Of a stretch of 20,391 nt of DNA, positions 14,125-20,391 are shown piece by piece. Position 1 is the stretch's first letter. Each line of letters begins with the position of its first letter. The notes beneath the pieces were generated by a model that saw only the letters and a list, made by a program, of their open reading frames with translations, was not told where the DNA came from and did not search any database. The DNA is from Acidobacteriaceae bacterium (GTDB taxonomy: Bacteria; Acidobacteriota; Terriglobia; Terriglobales; Acidobacteriaceae): assembly GCA_030838305.1 (NCBI GenBank), contig JAUTWY010000324.1, positions 1-20,391 of the forward strand, read 5' to 3'. Position numbers and translations under genes: made by a program.

Positions 14125-15417
14125 CTATCGATCCATCAGCCCTTTCTTCACCCCCACAGTCAACGCCAACCCCGCACTCACCGCCAACACTGCCCCCACC
14201 GCCAGCAACCCTCCCCGAAAGTTCCCGCTGTCGGATCGCGCCCATCCAATAATGTACGGTCCAAAATATCCGCCCAGGTTTCCCACAGAATTGATCACCG
14301 CAATGCTCGCCGCTCCCGCCGTGCCGCTCATCCGCGATGTCGCCAGCGCCCAGAACGGCCCGGTCATCGACTGCGCGCCCACCATGCCCAAACTCATTCC
14401 CGCAATTACGAGGACGGGCATCCACCCATAGGCCGCCACTCCCAGCGCCGCTGCCCCTGCCAAACCCGGCAGCGCCGTATGCCAGCGCCGCTCGCCCGAG
14501 TGATCCGAATGCCTCGCCACCAGCACCATCACCATCGCAGTCACAAAATAAGGCACCGCGGCCACCATGCCCGTTGAAAAATATCCCAGCCCAGACAGAC
14601 TTCGGATCATGCTCGGCAACCACAGTGTCACGCCATACATGCACGCGGGGATGCCGAAATAAATCAGCGACAGCAGCCATATTCTTCCGCTACCCAACAC
14701 TTCCCAAACTCCACTGCTCGGGCCGCCCGGATTTGCCTCTCGCTCGCGCTCCAGCTCCCTGACCAGCCAGCCGCGCTGTTCTTCGGACAGCCACTTCACA
14801 TTTGCCGGACCATCCGTCAGCACCCAGTACACGGCCGTTCCCAGCACAACCGCCGGCATCCCCTCCAGAATAAATAGCCACTGCCAGCCCGCGAGCCCGC
14901 CGCGATGCATTCCCAGCAGCGCTCCTGAAATCGGACTGCCCACCACTCCCGCCAGCGGATTCGCCGTCATAAACCACGCCACTGCCCGTGCCCTCGCACT
15001 CGCAGGGAACCAACGCTTCAAGTAAAGGATCATGCCAGGGAAAAAACCGGCTTCCGCCGCTCCCAACAAAAAGCGCAGCACATAGAAACTAACCGGTCCG
15101 CGAATGAAAATCATGGAACACGAGACTACGCCCCACACCACCATCAGCCCCGAAATCCAGCGCCGCACCCCTACTTTCTCCAACACGACGTTGCTCGGCA
15201 CTTGAAAGAGAAAATACCCGGTAAAGAACATTCCCGCCGCGCGCCCGTAAACCCGGTCGTTCAGATGCAGCGGCCCTCGCATCTGCAGGATGGCAAAGCT
15301 CACATTGATGCGGTCGAGATAAGCAACAATATAGAGAAGAAAAAGAAACGGCATCAGGCGCCATATGAGACGCGAAACCACGGCGGACTCTAAACTCTGA
15401 TCAGGCATTCGGGTCAA
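14125..15417 (-). CDS. MFS transporter, anion:cation symporter (ACS) family
   Basis: 430-residue major facilitator with twelve predicted membrane helices. The first helix carries YIVAYLDRINVSFA, and helices 4-5 read GFFPGMILYLKRWFPASARARAVAWFMTA. Both are typical of the ACS family, which imports organic anions such as galactonate, glucarate, tartrate and phthalate together with protons. The gluconokinase gene ends 16 bp upstream, so the pair is almost certainly an operon, and gluconate or another sugar acid is the natural guess for the substrate. The frame starts at a TTG (15415-15417) with GGAG five bases before it; an ATG three codons later has no such site. A C-terminal gene of the lipid block is not involved: the next gene downstream begins 112 bp away. 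Confidence 0.87.
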   Translation of the reverse strand: MTRMPDQSLESAVVSRLIWRLMPFLFLLYIVAYLDRINVSFAILQMRGPLHLNDRVYGRAAGMFFTGYFLFQVPSNVVLEKVGVRRWISGLMVVWGVVSCSMIFIRGPVSFYVLRFLLGAAEAGFFPGMILYLKRWFPASARARAVAWFMTANPLAGVVGSPISGALLGMHRGGLAGWQWLFILEGMPAVVLGTAVYWVLTDGPANVKWLSEEQRGWLVRELEREREANPGGPSSGVWEVLGSGRIWLLSLIYFGIPACMYGVTLWLPSMIRSLSGLGYFSTGMVAAVPYFVTAMVMVLVARHSDHSGERRWHTALPGLAGAAALGVAAYGWMPVLVIAGMSLGMVGAQSMTGPFWALATSRMSGTAGAASIAVINSVGNLGGYFGPYIIGWARSDSGNFRGGLLAVGAVLAVSAGLALTVGVKKGLMDR

Positions 15418-15433
15418 GAAGTCTCCATGGGCG

Positions 15434-15916
15434 CTATACCCCTAACTTTTTCCTGATCTCATTCACCATCTCCTGCGGCGTGGCACCAATGTCAACCACC
15501 ACCGCACTCTCTGGTTCCTCCAGATCGGCAAATTGAGCGGCGAGAATTGTTTCGTCCGCGAAATGCCCGCGCCGCATCTTCAGCCGCTCCGCGATCAGCC
15601 GCGCCTCACCCTTCAAATACACAAACTTCACTGACGCACTCACAGCCAGAATCTTCCGGTACTGCTTCTTCAGCGCTGAACACGCCAGCACCAGATTCCA
15701 TCCCTCCGCATCATGCCGAGAGATTTCTCCCCGCAACTGTTCCAGCCAAGGCCGCCGGTCGTCCTCATTCAGCGGAATTCCCCGCCGCATATTCTCCACA
15801 TTCCTTGCAGAATGAAAGGCGTCTCCATCTTCAAACTCCCATCCCAATTCCTCAGCCAGCAAGCTTCCCACCGTAGTCTTCCCCGCTCCAGTCACGCCCA
15901 TCACCACAATGATCAC
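15434..15916 (-). CDS. gntK: Gluconokinase (GntK/IdnK type)
   Basis: 160-residue P-loop kinase of the usual gluconokinase length. The Walker A motif is GVTGAGKTT (7-15) directly at the N-terminus, followed by the family signature FEDGDAFHSARNVENMRRGIPLNEDDRRPWL, LACSALKKQYR, and FVYLKGEARLIAERLKMRRGHF, a set characteristic of GntK. It phosphorylates D-gluconate to 6-phosphogluconate with ATP, feeding the pentose phosphate or Entner-Doudoroff route. The start is a GTG with AGGA six bases upstream. It is divergent from the PEGA gene (77 bp between starts) and leads into the MFS transporter gene, forming a small sugar-acid uptake and activation unit. Highly confident of function. Confidence 0.93.
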   Translation of the reverse strand: MIIVVMGVTGAGKTTVGSLLAEELGWEFEDGDAFHSARNVENMRRGIPLNEDDRRPWLEQLRGEISRHDAEGWNLVLACSALKKQYRKILAVSASVKFVYLKGEARLIAERLKMRRGHFADETILAAQFADLEEPESAVVVDIGATPQEMVNEIRKKLGV

Positions 15917-15993
15917 GCTGCGTCCTTTTCTGTACCGCGAGCCAGCTACCTTTTCTCCGGATATGTCATCTGAAAGATACCGAGGAGATTACT

Positions 15994-16599
15994 ATGAATT
16001 CCCTTCGTAAAGCATGTGCCTTCCTTTGGCTAACACTATTCAGTACGCAACTGTTGATTCCCGTTCTCCATGCCGACAATAAGATTCTGGGAAAAATCGA
16101 ACTGGTCGGCGCTTCCAAGGTCGAAAATACCTCAGGGGTTTGGATCGACGGCCAATACGTCGGCTATCTGAACGAGCTAAAAGGATCGAAGAAGCTTCTT
16201 CTGCTTCCCGGCGAACACGAGATCACCGTGCGCCAGGGAGGATATTTGGATTTCACGCAGAAGCTTTCCGTCCGCGCCGGAGAAAAGCAAACCATCCCTG
16301 TAAAGATGGAGAGAGATACGCGGGTCGCATTTCCGCAAGTCACCGCGGAGATCAAGTTGGATGTTAAGCCCAATCGAGCTGCGGTTTTTGTAGACGGAGT
16401 GTTTGTGGGCCACGTCGCCGAATTCAGCGGCCTCGGGCGCGCCCTGCTGGTCACGCCGGGAAAACGCAAAATCAAAATCACTTTGCCCGGCTACCAGACT
16501 TTTGAGACCGACATTGAACTCGTGGCCAATCAGAAATCAACAGTCAAAACCGAAATGGTATCGGGCGGGCCGGCGGAAGGAACCCCTCTACCGCAGTAA
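15994..16599 (+). CDS. Secreted protein with two PEGA domains
   Basis: 201 residues beginning with a Sec-type signal peptide (basic MNSLRK, hydrophobic core, cleavage probably after HA at 26-27), followed by two tandem PEGA-like beta domains. The first (about 36-105) contains VWIDGQYVGYLNELKG...LLPGEHEITVRQGGY, and the second (about 120-188) contains VFVDGVFVGHVAEFSG...VTPGKRKIKITLPGY. Their strict correspondence shows an internal duplication. PEGA domains are found in bacterial surface-layer and envelope proteins and in extracellular parts of kinases; a binding or structural role is likely, with no catalytic residues. The start is well supported: GAGGAG (15982-15987) lies six bases before the ATG. 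It is a single-gene unit between divergent gntK and the convergent REC-PilZ gene 29 bp downstream. Confidence 0.87.
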   Translation: MNSLRKACAFLWLTLFSTQLLIPVLHADNKILGKIELVGASKVENTSGVWIDGQYVGYLNELKGSKKLLLLPGEHEITVRQGGYLDFTQKLSVRAGEKQTIPVKMERDTRVAFPQVTAEIKLDVKPNRAAVFVDGVFVGHVAEFSGLGRALLVTPGKRKIKITLPGYQTFETDIELVANQKSTVKTEMVSGGPAEGTPLPQ

Positions 16600-16628
16600 T
16601 TGCTCGTGCGAACAGTTTCACAATGCGA

Positions 16629-17765
16629 TCAGGCGGAAACCCCTGCTGTGGCGGCCAGTCCGCGTTGCTTGCGCAATTCCGCCATGAATGAATCGGTTGA
16701 CAGCGCAGACTGCTTGCGAAATAGCCCGATCAGGGAGTCTTCCGGTTCGCCAGAATCCGAGGGTATTTCTATCTTCTCCGCCGATTCAGTGTCCAGGCCC
16801 TCAGGCTCCACCATCAACTCTGGAAGCAGGTCGCGGTTCTCATTCAGCAAGGCCAGGAATTTTTCCAGCAGCGCACGATGTTCAGCGGTGCTCTTTGTAA
16901 ATTCCACACCCATTCCCTTTTCTGCGTGCATGACACGAACCACGCCTTCGGTTTTCAGTTTGAGTCCGGCAGCTCGCATCGAGAGCGTAACCCGCGTGGA
17001 AACGGGGAAGGGCGAAGAAATATCCAGATAGCAGCCGCCCAAACTCAAATCCGTAAGCTGGCAGCAAGCCGGCGGATCGTCTTTCTCCATATCCGGAGTG
17101 TTGCTGCCCAGCCATTCATGCAACTCGCGCTTCACCGCTGGAGACTGGTCATGGAAGCGCAAACCCACCTGAGTGCCGCTCCCTTCCCACGCGAACTCTG
17201 CATCGACCTTGAGAGCGATTGCCGACCCGGGCAGCGTAAACTTCAGTTGCCATCGGCCATGCGGCTTGCTGCGCCGCGGCAAGCTGAGCGCCAGCCCGCC
17301 TTCGCCTAAATCAGTAGTGTTCACCTTGAAGCGCGCGCCCGATTCCAGGCTCGACATCTCCACCGGAATGTGCACCGGAATCCGCGCATTGCGCCGCCGT
17401 TCCTTCTTCATCAGGGCCCGGGCAGCGCGGAAGCTCGACTTCGCGCGTTCCACCGACACCGGCTTATACAGGATGAAGTGAGCTCCTAGTGAGAATGCCG
17501 ACCGCAATCCAACGCCGTGATCAAGAATCGCCACTGCCACAGCCCGCTTGTTGCACGGTGCTGCCCGTGCGCTGCGCAATACCGCTTCCGCTCCCGGACC
17601 AGAGCAATCCACGATGATTGCCTCGAACCGCTCCCGCGTCAGATGCCGCAGCGCGACCTCCGAACTGGTGCAGTGTTCGACGCCGATCTCCAGATCGCCC
17701 AGCGTCCGTCGCAGCACGCGCACGATCTTTTCGTCGGAACACAGCAGTAGCGATTTCAGATCCAC
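16629..17765 (-). CDS. REC-PilZ-PilZ protein, probable c-di-GMP-responsive regulator
   Basis: 378 residues. Residues 3-118 look like a response-regulator receiver domain (acidic pair at D11-E12, candidate phospho-acceptor D53 in IIVDCSGPG, conserved lysine K101 in LYKPV). A first PilZ domain follows (about 122-222) with RRNAR (RxxxR, 124-128) and DLGEGG (152-157), then a second (about 232-305) with the cleaner DLSLGG (239-244) but no RxxxR in front. The last 70 residues are acidic and probably disordered until a short helical tail. PilZ domains bind cyclic di-GMP, so the protein may link phosphorylation and c-di-GMP to motility or envelope functions. There is no output enzyme and no DNA-binding domain. 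The start is GTG, with AGGA about seven bases upstream. No cognate kinase is in the window. Confidence 0.85.
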   Translation of the reverse strand: MDLKSLLLCSDEKIVRVLRRTLGDLEIGVEHCTSSEVALRHLTRERFEAIIVDCSGPGAEAVLRSARAAPCNKRAVAVAILDHGVGLRSAFSLGAHFILYKPVSVERAKSSFRAARALMKKERRRNARIPVHIPVEMSSLESGARFKVNTTDLGEGGLALSLPRRSKPHGRWQLKFTLPGSAIALKVDAEFAWEGSGTQVGLRFHDQSPAVKRELHEWLGSNTPDMEKDDPPACCQLTDLSLGGCYLDISSPFPVSTRVTLSMRAAGLKLKTEGVVRVMHAEKGMGVEFTKSTAEHRALLEKFLALLNENRDLLPELMVEPEGLDTESAEKIEIPSDSGEPEDSLIGLFRKQSALSTDSFMAELRKQRGLAATAGVSA

Positions 17766-17917
17766 GTTACCGTCCTAAATCTTTGAGCTCACGCCTGTGA
17801 TCTCTACGCGGCCATGTCTGGGAGCGTGTTTCTTGAGGTTCGACCTGGGGAAACAGAACACAGCCATCCCTTACTTTAAGCTCGCCCAGAACCTTGATCA
17901 ATGCGACCTTCGTGGCG

Positions 17918-17939
17918 ACGAGTTACGACCGTAACTCGT
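17918..17939. promoter_or_regulatory. Perfect 9-bp inverted repeat, operator-like or hairpin
   Basis: ACGAGTTAC (17918-17926) and GTAACTCGT (17931-17939) are exact reverse complements around a 4-base loop GACC. It lies about 150 bp upstream of the REC-PilZ start. No T-run follows on either strand, so a terminator is unlikely; a regulator binding site or an RNA hairpin are the options. Confidence 0.4.
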
Positions 17940-17979
17940 GGTAAGACCCCCAGTTTGCAGAAATGTTTAGCCGCCGAGC

Positions 17980-18035
17980 GGCGCAAGAATGCAGCCCACG
18001 GTGTTAAGCCGTAGGTGTAGGGCTCCTCTTGCGCC
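17980..18035. repeat. 56-bp nested hairpin element
   Basis: GGCGCAAGA (17980-17988) pairs exactly with TCTTGCGCC (18027-18035). Inside, AGCCC (17993-17997) pairs with GGGCT (18020-18024), and ACGG (17998-18001) with CCGT (18009-18012) around TGTTAAG. A small CCGC/GCGG hairpin (17971-17981) abuts it. The three nested stems make a single long imperfect hairpin of the REP/MITE-like type or a structured RNA. No coding or T-run context explains it. Confidence 0.55.
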
Positions 18036-18240
18036 CCTCCGGGCAATGCACCCTGCTCACGCTATGCGACAGACTTTGCAGGGGGGACGGCCCCATCTGG
18101 GCAGTGTTTTCCTCGTGAATTCCCTCTCCACTCCACCCGGGTTTGAGTCGGCTTCAAACTGGTACGAGCGCTTCGCCCATAAACACAATCCCGCCAATAG
18201 GTTAGAGTCAATTAACTCAAGCAAAGATCAGAGATTTCGA

Positions 18241-18269
18241 TTGACTTTCCCCAAAAACTGCCCTACCCT
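18241..18269 (+). promoter_or_regulatory. Candidate sigma-70-type promoter
   Basis: TTGACT (18241-18246) is followed after 17 bases by TACCCT (18264-18269). The -35 is good (5/6) and the -10 is poor (3/6). It would give a leader of roughly 150 bases for the small basic protein gene. Suggestive only. Confidence 0.25.
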
Positions 18270-18409
18270 ACTGAGTCTCCGATTCAGTTTTGGGAGCAGT
18301 ATCGCGCCAGGCGTAGTTAAATTGGCCGGGCACGTTTTCTCTGCATCCCTATACGAGCCGGAGAATCAAACACATAGCGGTATTGGAAGAGTTTATTTCC
18401 CCCTTTTGT

Positions 18410-18417
18410 AGGAAAGG
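18410..18417 (+). promoter_or_regulatory. Shine-Dalgarno site of the small basic protein gene
   Basis: AGGAAAGG, eight bases before the ATG at 18426, fixes the start of the 75-residue protein and is one of the clearest ribosome-binding sites in the window. Confidence 0.65.
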
Positions 18418-18425
18418 CATGTTTC

Positions 18426-18653
18426 ATGGCGAAGCGTCGCGGAAATCCGAACTGGGGCAAGCCCGAGCCTATCGGCCCAATTGTCCCTACCATCACGGAG
18501 TTTGAGCAGGTTGTGCGCGAATACAAGCTCACTCCGGACCAATATCTGCGCTCCACCCGTCTGCGCGAGTGGGCTCGCCGCAACAAGAACTCCAAATACA
18601 TCCCCGAGCCTCTTCTGGAAGCCTGGGGCTTCGAAATCGAATCCACTCTGTAA
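18426..18653 (+). CDS. Small basic protein of unknown function
   Basis: 75 residues, not assigned to a family. The N-terminus MAKRRGNPNWGKPEP is basic and proline-rich. The remainder is charged and apparently helical: TEFEQVVREYKL, then TPDQYLRSTRLREWARRNKNSKYIPEPLLEAWGFEIEST. There is no signal peptide, membrane segment or cysteine. The composition (R/K-rich with helices and three tryptophans) would fit a small nucleic-acid- or ribosome-associated protein, but no known fold is recognised. It is supported as a real gene by a strong Shine-Dalgarno site, normal amino acid usage unlike the shadow frames around it, and a terminator-like hairpin 25 bp past the stop. It appears monocistronic, between the 660-bp intergenic region and the convergent VWA gene. 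Confidence 0.72.
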   Translation: MAKRRGNPNWGKPEPIGPIVPTITEFEQVVREYKLTPDQYLRSTRLREWARRNKNSKYIPEPLLEAWGFEIESTL

Positions 18654-18678
18654 TCGAGCGGAGTTCGAGAGAGGTTTC

Positions 18679-18704
18679 AAGGGTGGCTGAAAAGCGACCC
18701 TTTT
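18679..18704 (+). terminator. Candidate intrinsic terminator after the small basic protein gene
   Basis: AAGGGTGGC (18679-18687) pairs with GCGACCCTT (18694-18702) with one G-G mismatch around the loop TGAAAA, and four T residues run from 18701 to 18704. The T-run is short, so efficiency is uncertain, but position and polarity fit the gene ending at 18653. On the other strand no T-run follows. Confidence 0.5.
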
Positions 18705-18826
18705 GCTTGACCCGCTTCCAAGCCTCCGGAATGCTGACGTGCGCCACGGCCTTGCCTGCGCCTTTCTTCAGTGTCCCCTGTGCGGCCACCGGAACCTCCT
18801 CCCGATCGCGTCTTCGTCTTCACTCT

Positions 18827-20391
18827 CTACCTCATCATCAAAATCTTCTGCACCCACTGCGGACCTCCCATGTAAGTTGCGTGAACGGTGACGCGGTCGA
18901 AGCCCCTGTTGAAATCGTTGTTGTTACGGAAGAAGGTGCCACCGGTTGCATCGGCCATGGCCGTCATGAGTTCCGACGCGGCGGATGCTGCTTCGCGCTG
19001 GTAATCGACTACCCCGCGGGTTCGCGAGCTCACGGAATCGATGATGTACAGCCCGCGTGCGTCCAGCGCGCTGATCATGATGTCGGTATGGAGGGCGCCT
19101 TCGATGAGCCGAGCATAATCCTGCTCGCCACCGGGGGCGATAAAGCCCGGTGAAACCAAAATCAGGGAGCGGTGTCCTGGAACCGCCGCCAATTTACGCA
19201 GGGCACCCTGCAAGGCCACTAGAAGGATTCTGCTATCGGTTTCGGCGGTGAAAGAACGCTGTTGCGCGGTGGCTCGGGCCATCGCTTCCGCGGCAGCCGC
19301 AAATCTTACGTCGTTGCCATAGGCACATACCAGGGCGTCTTCGGTAGCCACGCCCAGCGCGTCCTCGTCATGTTTGTTCCAGATTAAGTCCGCCATGTAG
19401 GTATCGATTTCGGGACAATTGTCTCCCTCTGACCCAGCGACCTTTCGCGGCATAATGCGCGAAAGGGCCTCGCGCAATTTGGAGCGATCCGCTGTGAAGT
19501 CGAGCGTGGTTTGTCCGGAAGTCGTGAAAACGGCTGCCTGCACAGAGGGTTGCAGTGAGGAGATCTGGTGATCGGCAGCGCTTTGCAACTTAGCCAGGTC
19601 GCCCGCGCTCAAATGAGTGTCGTCGAAAAGATAGGCGAGGCTGTGTTCCGTTGCCGCGGTCACCGATGCTGACTCCGGTTTCGCGCCGTCCGAGGGGCTC
19701 TTGCCGGTTGGTTCGGACGCCTGGCTCGCTCTCCGCTCCACCGTAAAGCGAGTGATCGGCCGCTGCTTTCGGTTGTCAAAGAGCTGAAAATCCTCTTGCC
19801 GCAGATTTCCCACTGGATGCCCCTGAGCATCGCGCACAACCACCCTCACCAGAACCAGATTCACGGCAACTTTGATCGTCGCAGTTGCGTTCGACGAACT
19901 GGGTGCGACTGGCACTTGATTGTTGGCAGTGTCCGACTTGCTGCCGCTCGAGGAATGTGCGGCCAAAATCTGCCGCGACGGACCGAATTGTGTGGGAACC
20001 GTGGGCGGCGGATCTGGAGAGCAATTGTTGGGAATCGCCTGCTTCACTGCGTCTCCCTTGTGTTTTTCCGCATTGCTCAACCATTTCAGAAGCGGTTTCA
20101 AAACGTCCTCGTATGGCCGTCGCGCTTGCAAATCCGGAAATACAAAATTCTTGACGCCTTCGTCCCGCAACGCCGATACCACAATCTTTTCCGTGCCGTA
20201 GTAATTCGCGGTTCCGCTCGCCGGATAATTGCCTTGAATATTCCGGATATCCTTCGCCGCCAAAATTGCCGTCAGCTGTTGAAGCGAATCGTTATCAACC
20301 AGGCTTTCGAATATCTTCACCGGTTGCGTGGTTGAGCTACTCATGCCCAGAGTCGCCAGGGCCGCTGGCATGTCTGCCATGCCGTCTGGAC
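18827..20391 (-). CDS. VWA domain protein, acidobacterial VWFA-related (TIGR03436-like), partial
   Basis: The frame is open to the window edge, so the 5' end is missing. At least 517 residues are seen and no signal peptide is visible. An N-terminal stretch of about 120 residues (FESLVDNDSLQQLTAILAAK..., FVFPDLQARRPYEDVLKPLL) is not recognised. A Ser/Pro/Asn-rich linker leads into the TIGR03436 pattern: VNLVLVRVVVRDAQGHPVGNL, EDFQLFDNRKQ, YLFDDTHLSAGDLAKLQ in place of a classical DxSxS metal site, VFTTSGQTTLDFTADRSKL, PGHRSLILVSPGF, SALDARGLYIID, and ATGGTFFRNNNDFNRGFDRV. The family normally continues for several tens of residues (a YxLGFSP-like segment), but here a stop follows after about 20 unrelated residues, suggesting C-terminal truncation or a frameshift. 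These proteins are secreted or envelope proteins of unknown role, often in multiple copies. Confidence 0.8.
   Translation of the reverse strand, partial: PDGMADMPAALATLGMSSSTTQPVKIFESLVDNDSLQQLTAILAAKDIRNIQGNYPASGTANYYGTEKIVVSALRDEGVKNFVFPDLQARRPYEDVLKPLLKWLSNAEKHKGDAVKQAIPNNCSPDPPPTVPTQFGPSRQILAAHSSSGSKSDTANNQVPVAPSSSNATATIKVAVNLVLVRVVVRDAQGHPVGNLRQEDFQLFDNRKQRPITRFTVERRASQASEPTGKSPSDGAKPESASVTAATEHSLAYLFDDTHLSAGDLAKLQSAADHQISSLQPSVQAAVFTTSGQTTLDFTADRSKLREALSRIMPRKVAGSEGDNCPEIDTYMADLIWNKHDEDALGVATEDALVCAYGNDVRFAAAAEAMARATAQQRSFTAETDSRILLVALQGALRKLAAVPGHRSLILVSPGFIAPGGEQDYARLIEGALHTDIMISALDARGLYIIDSVSSRTRGVVDYQREAASAASELMTAMADATGGTFFRNNNDFNRGFDRVTVHATYMGGPQWVQKILMMR

Larger units (their letters stand above)
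17766..18425. other. 660-bp intergenic region with inverted repeats, no convincing gene
   Basis: This region lies between two divergently transcribed genes, the REC-PilZ gene (-) and the small basic protein (+). Open frames across it (for example 17989-18411, +) read as low-complexity shadow translation with no domain. It contains a 9-bp perfect hairpin at 17918-17939, a larger hairpin at 17980-18035, a candidate promoter at 18241-18269 and the ribosome-binding site of the downstream gene. The rest (about 18040-18230) shows nothing I can name. Confidence 0.6.

Noticed and set aside
14125..15916. MFS and gluconokinase as part of the lipid locus
   Set aside because: They form their own tight pair with a clear sugar-acid theme, and 112 bp separate them from the reductase fusion.
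17989..18411. 140-residue open frame on the plus strand
   Set aside because: It begins inside the nested hairpin, has no ribosome-binding site, low-complexity composition and no domain; treated as non-coding.
18529..18789. 86-residue minus-strand frame (PEAWKRVKQKGRFSATL)
   Set aside because: It overlaps the small basic protein gene and the terminator hairpin; the peptide looks like translated repeat DNA. I cannot support it as a gene, though the segment may be a dispersed repeat.
18569..19153. 194-residue plus-strand frame
   Set aside because: Antisense to the VWA gene and overlapping the small gene in another frame, with no ribosome-binding site or domain.

Overview
The window looks like a chromosomal segment of a soil-type Acidobacteriota (probably Terriglobia-like). 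The main pointers are a von Willebrand factor A protein of the acidobacterial TIGR03436 type at the right end, a GC-rich genome with GC-rich intergenic hairpin repeats, and purine-rich dispersed repeats of a kind I recall from such genomes. No rRNA, tRNA, CRISPR array, transposase or phage gene was seen, and nothing was checked against a database.

Layout. At the left (35-1261, +) is a GT87-type membrane glycosyltransferase, which converges on a long run of minus-strand genes. Read in the direction of transcription, from high to low coordinates, that run is: a large HAD-like/fatty acyl reductase fusion (14012-11601), a thioester-reductase-like SDR (11443-10310), a polysaccharide pyruvyl transferase family protein overlapping it by 4 bp (10313-8904), an acyl-adenylating enzyme (8795-7110), a crotonase (about 7046-6252), a free-standing acyl carrier protein (6151-5909), a second acyl-adenylating enzyme (5886-4177), a diacylglycerol-kinase-family lipid kinase (4067-3165), a membrane-anchored thioredoxin-like protein with its VKOR partner (3125-2221), and an esterase (2115-1264).

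The block from 4177 to 14012 carries every activity needed to activate a fatty acid, hold it on a carrier protein, modify it and reduce the thioester to an aldehyde or alcohol. A pyruvyl transferase and a lipid kinase sit alongside. I read it as a dedicated locus for an unusual lipid (fatty alcohol, ether lipid, wax or lipid-glycan conjugate). The product is inferred, not shown. The VKOR/thioredoxin pair is an oxidative protein folding module.

Further right, gluconokinase (15916-15434) and an ACS-family MFS transporter (15417-14125) form a small sugar-acid operon. A secreted double-PEGA protein (15994-16599, +) is divergent from it and converges on a REC-PilZ-PilZ protein (17765-16629, -). 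A 660-bp intergenic region (17766-18425) holds two strong inverted repeats and leads to a small basic protein of unknown function (18426-18653, +) with a good Shine-Dalgarno site and a candidate terminator. The window ends inside the TIGR03436-like VWA gene (minus strand). Its 5' end lies beyond the edge, and its C-terminus appears cut short relative to the family.

Several starts are uncertain (HAD/reductase, second adenylating enzyme, crotonase, VKOR), and the alternatives are given with each gene.
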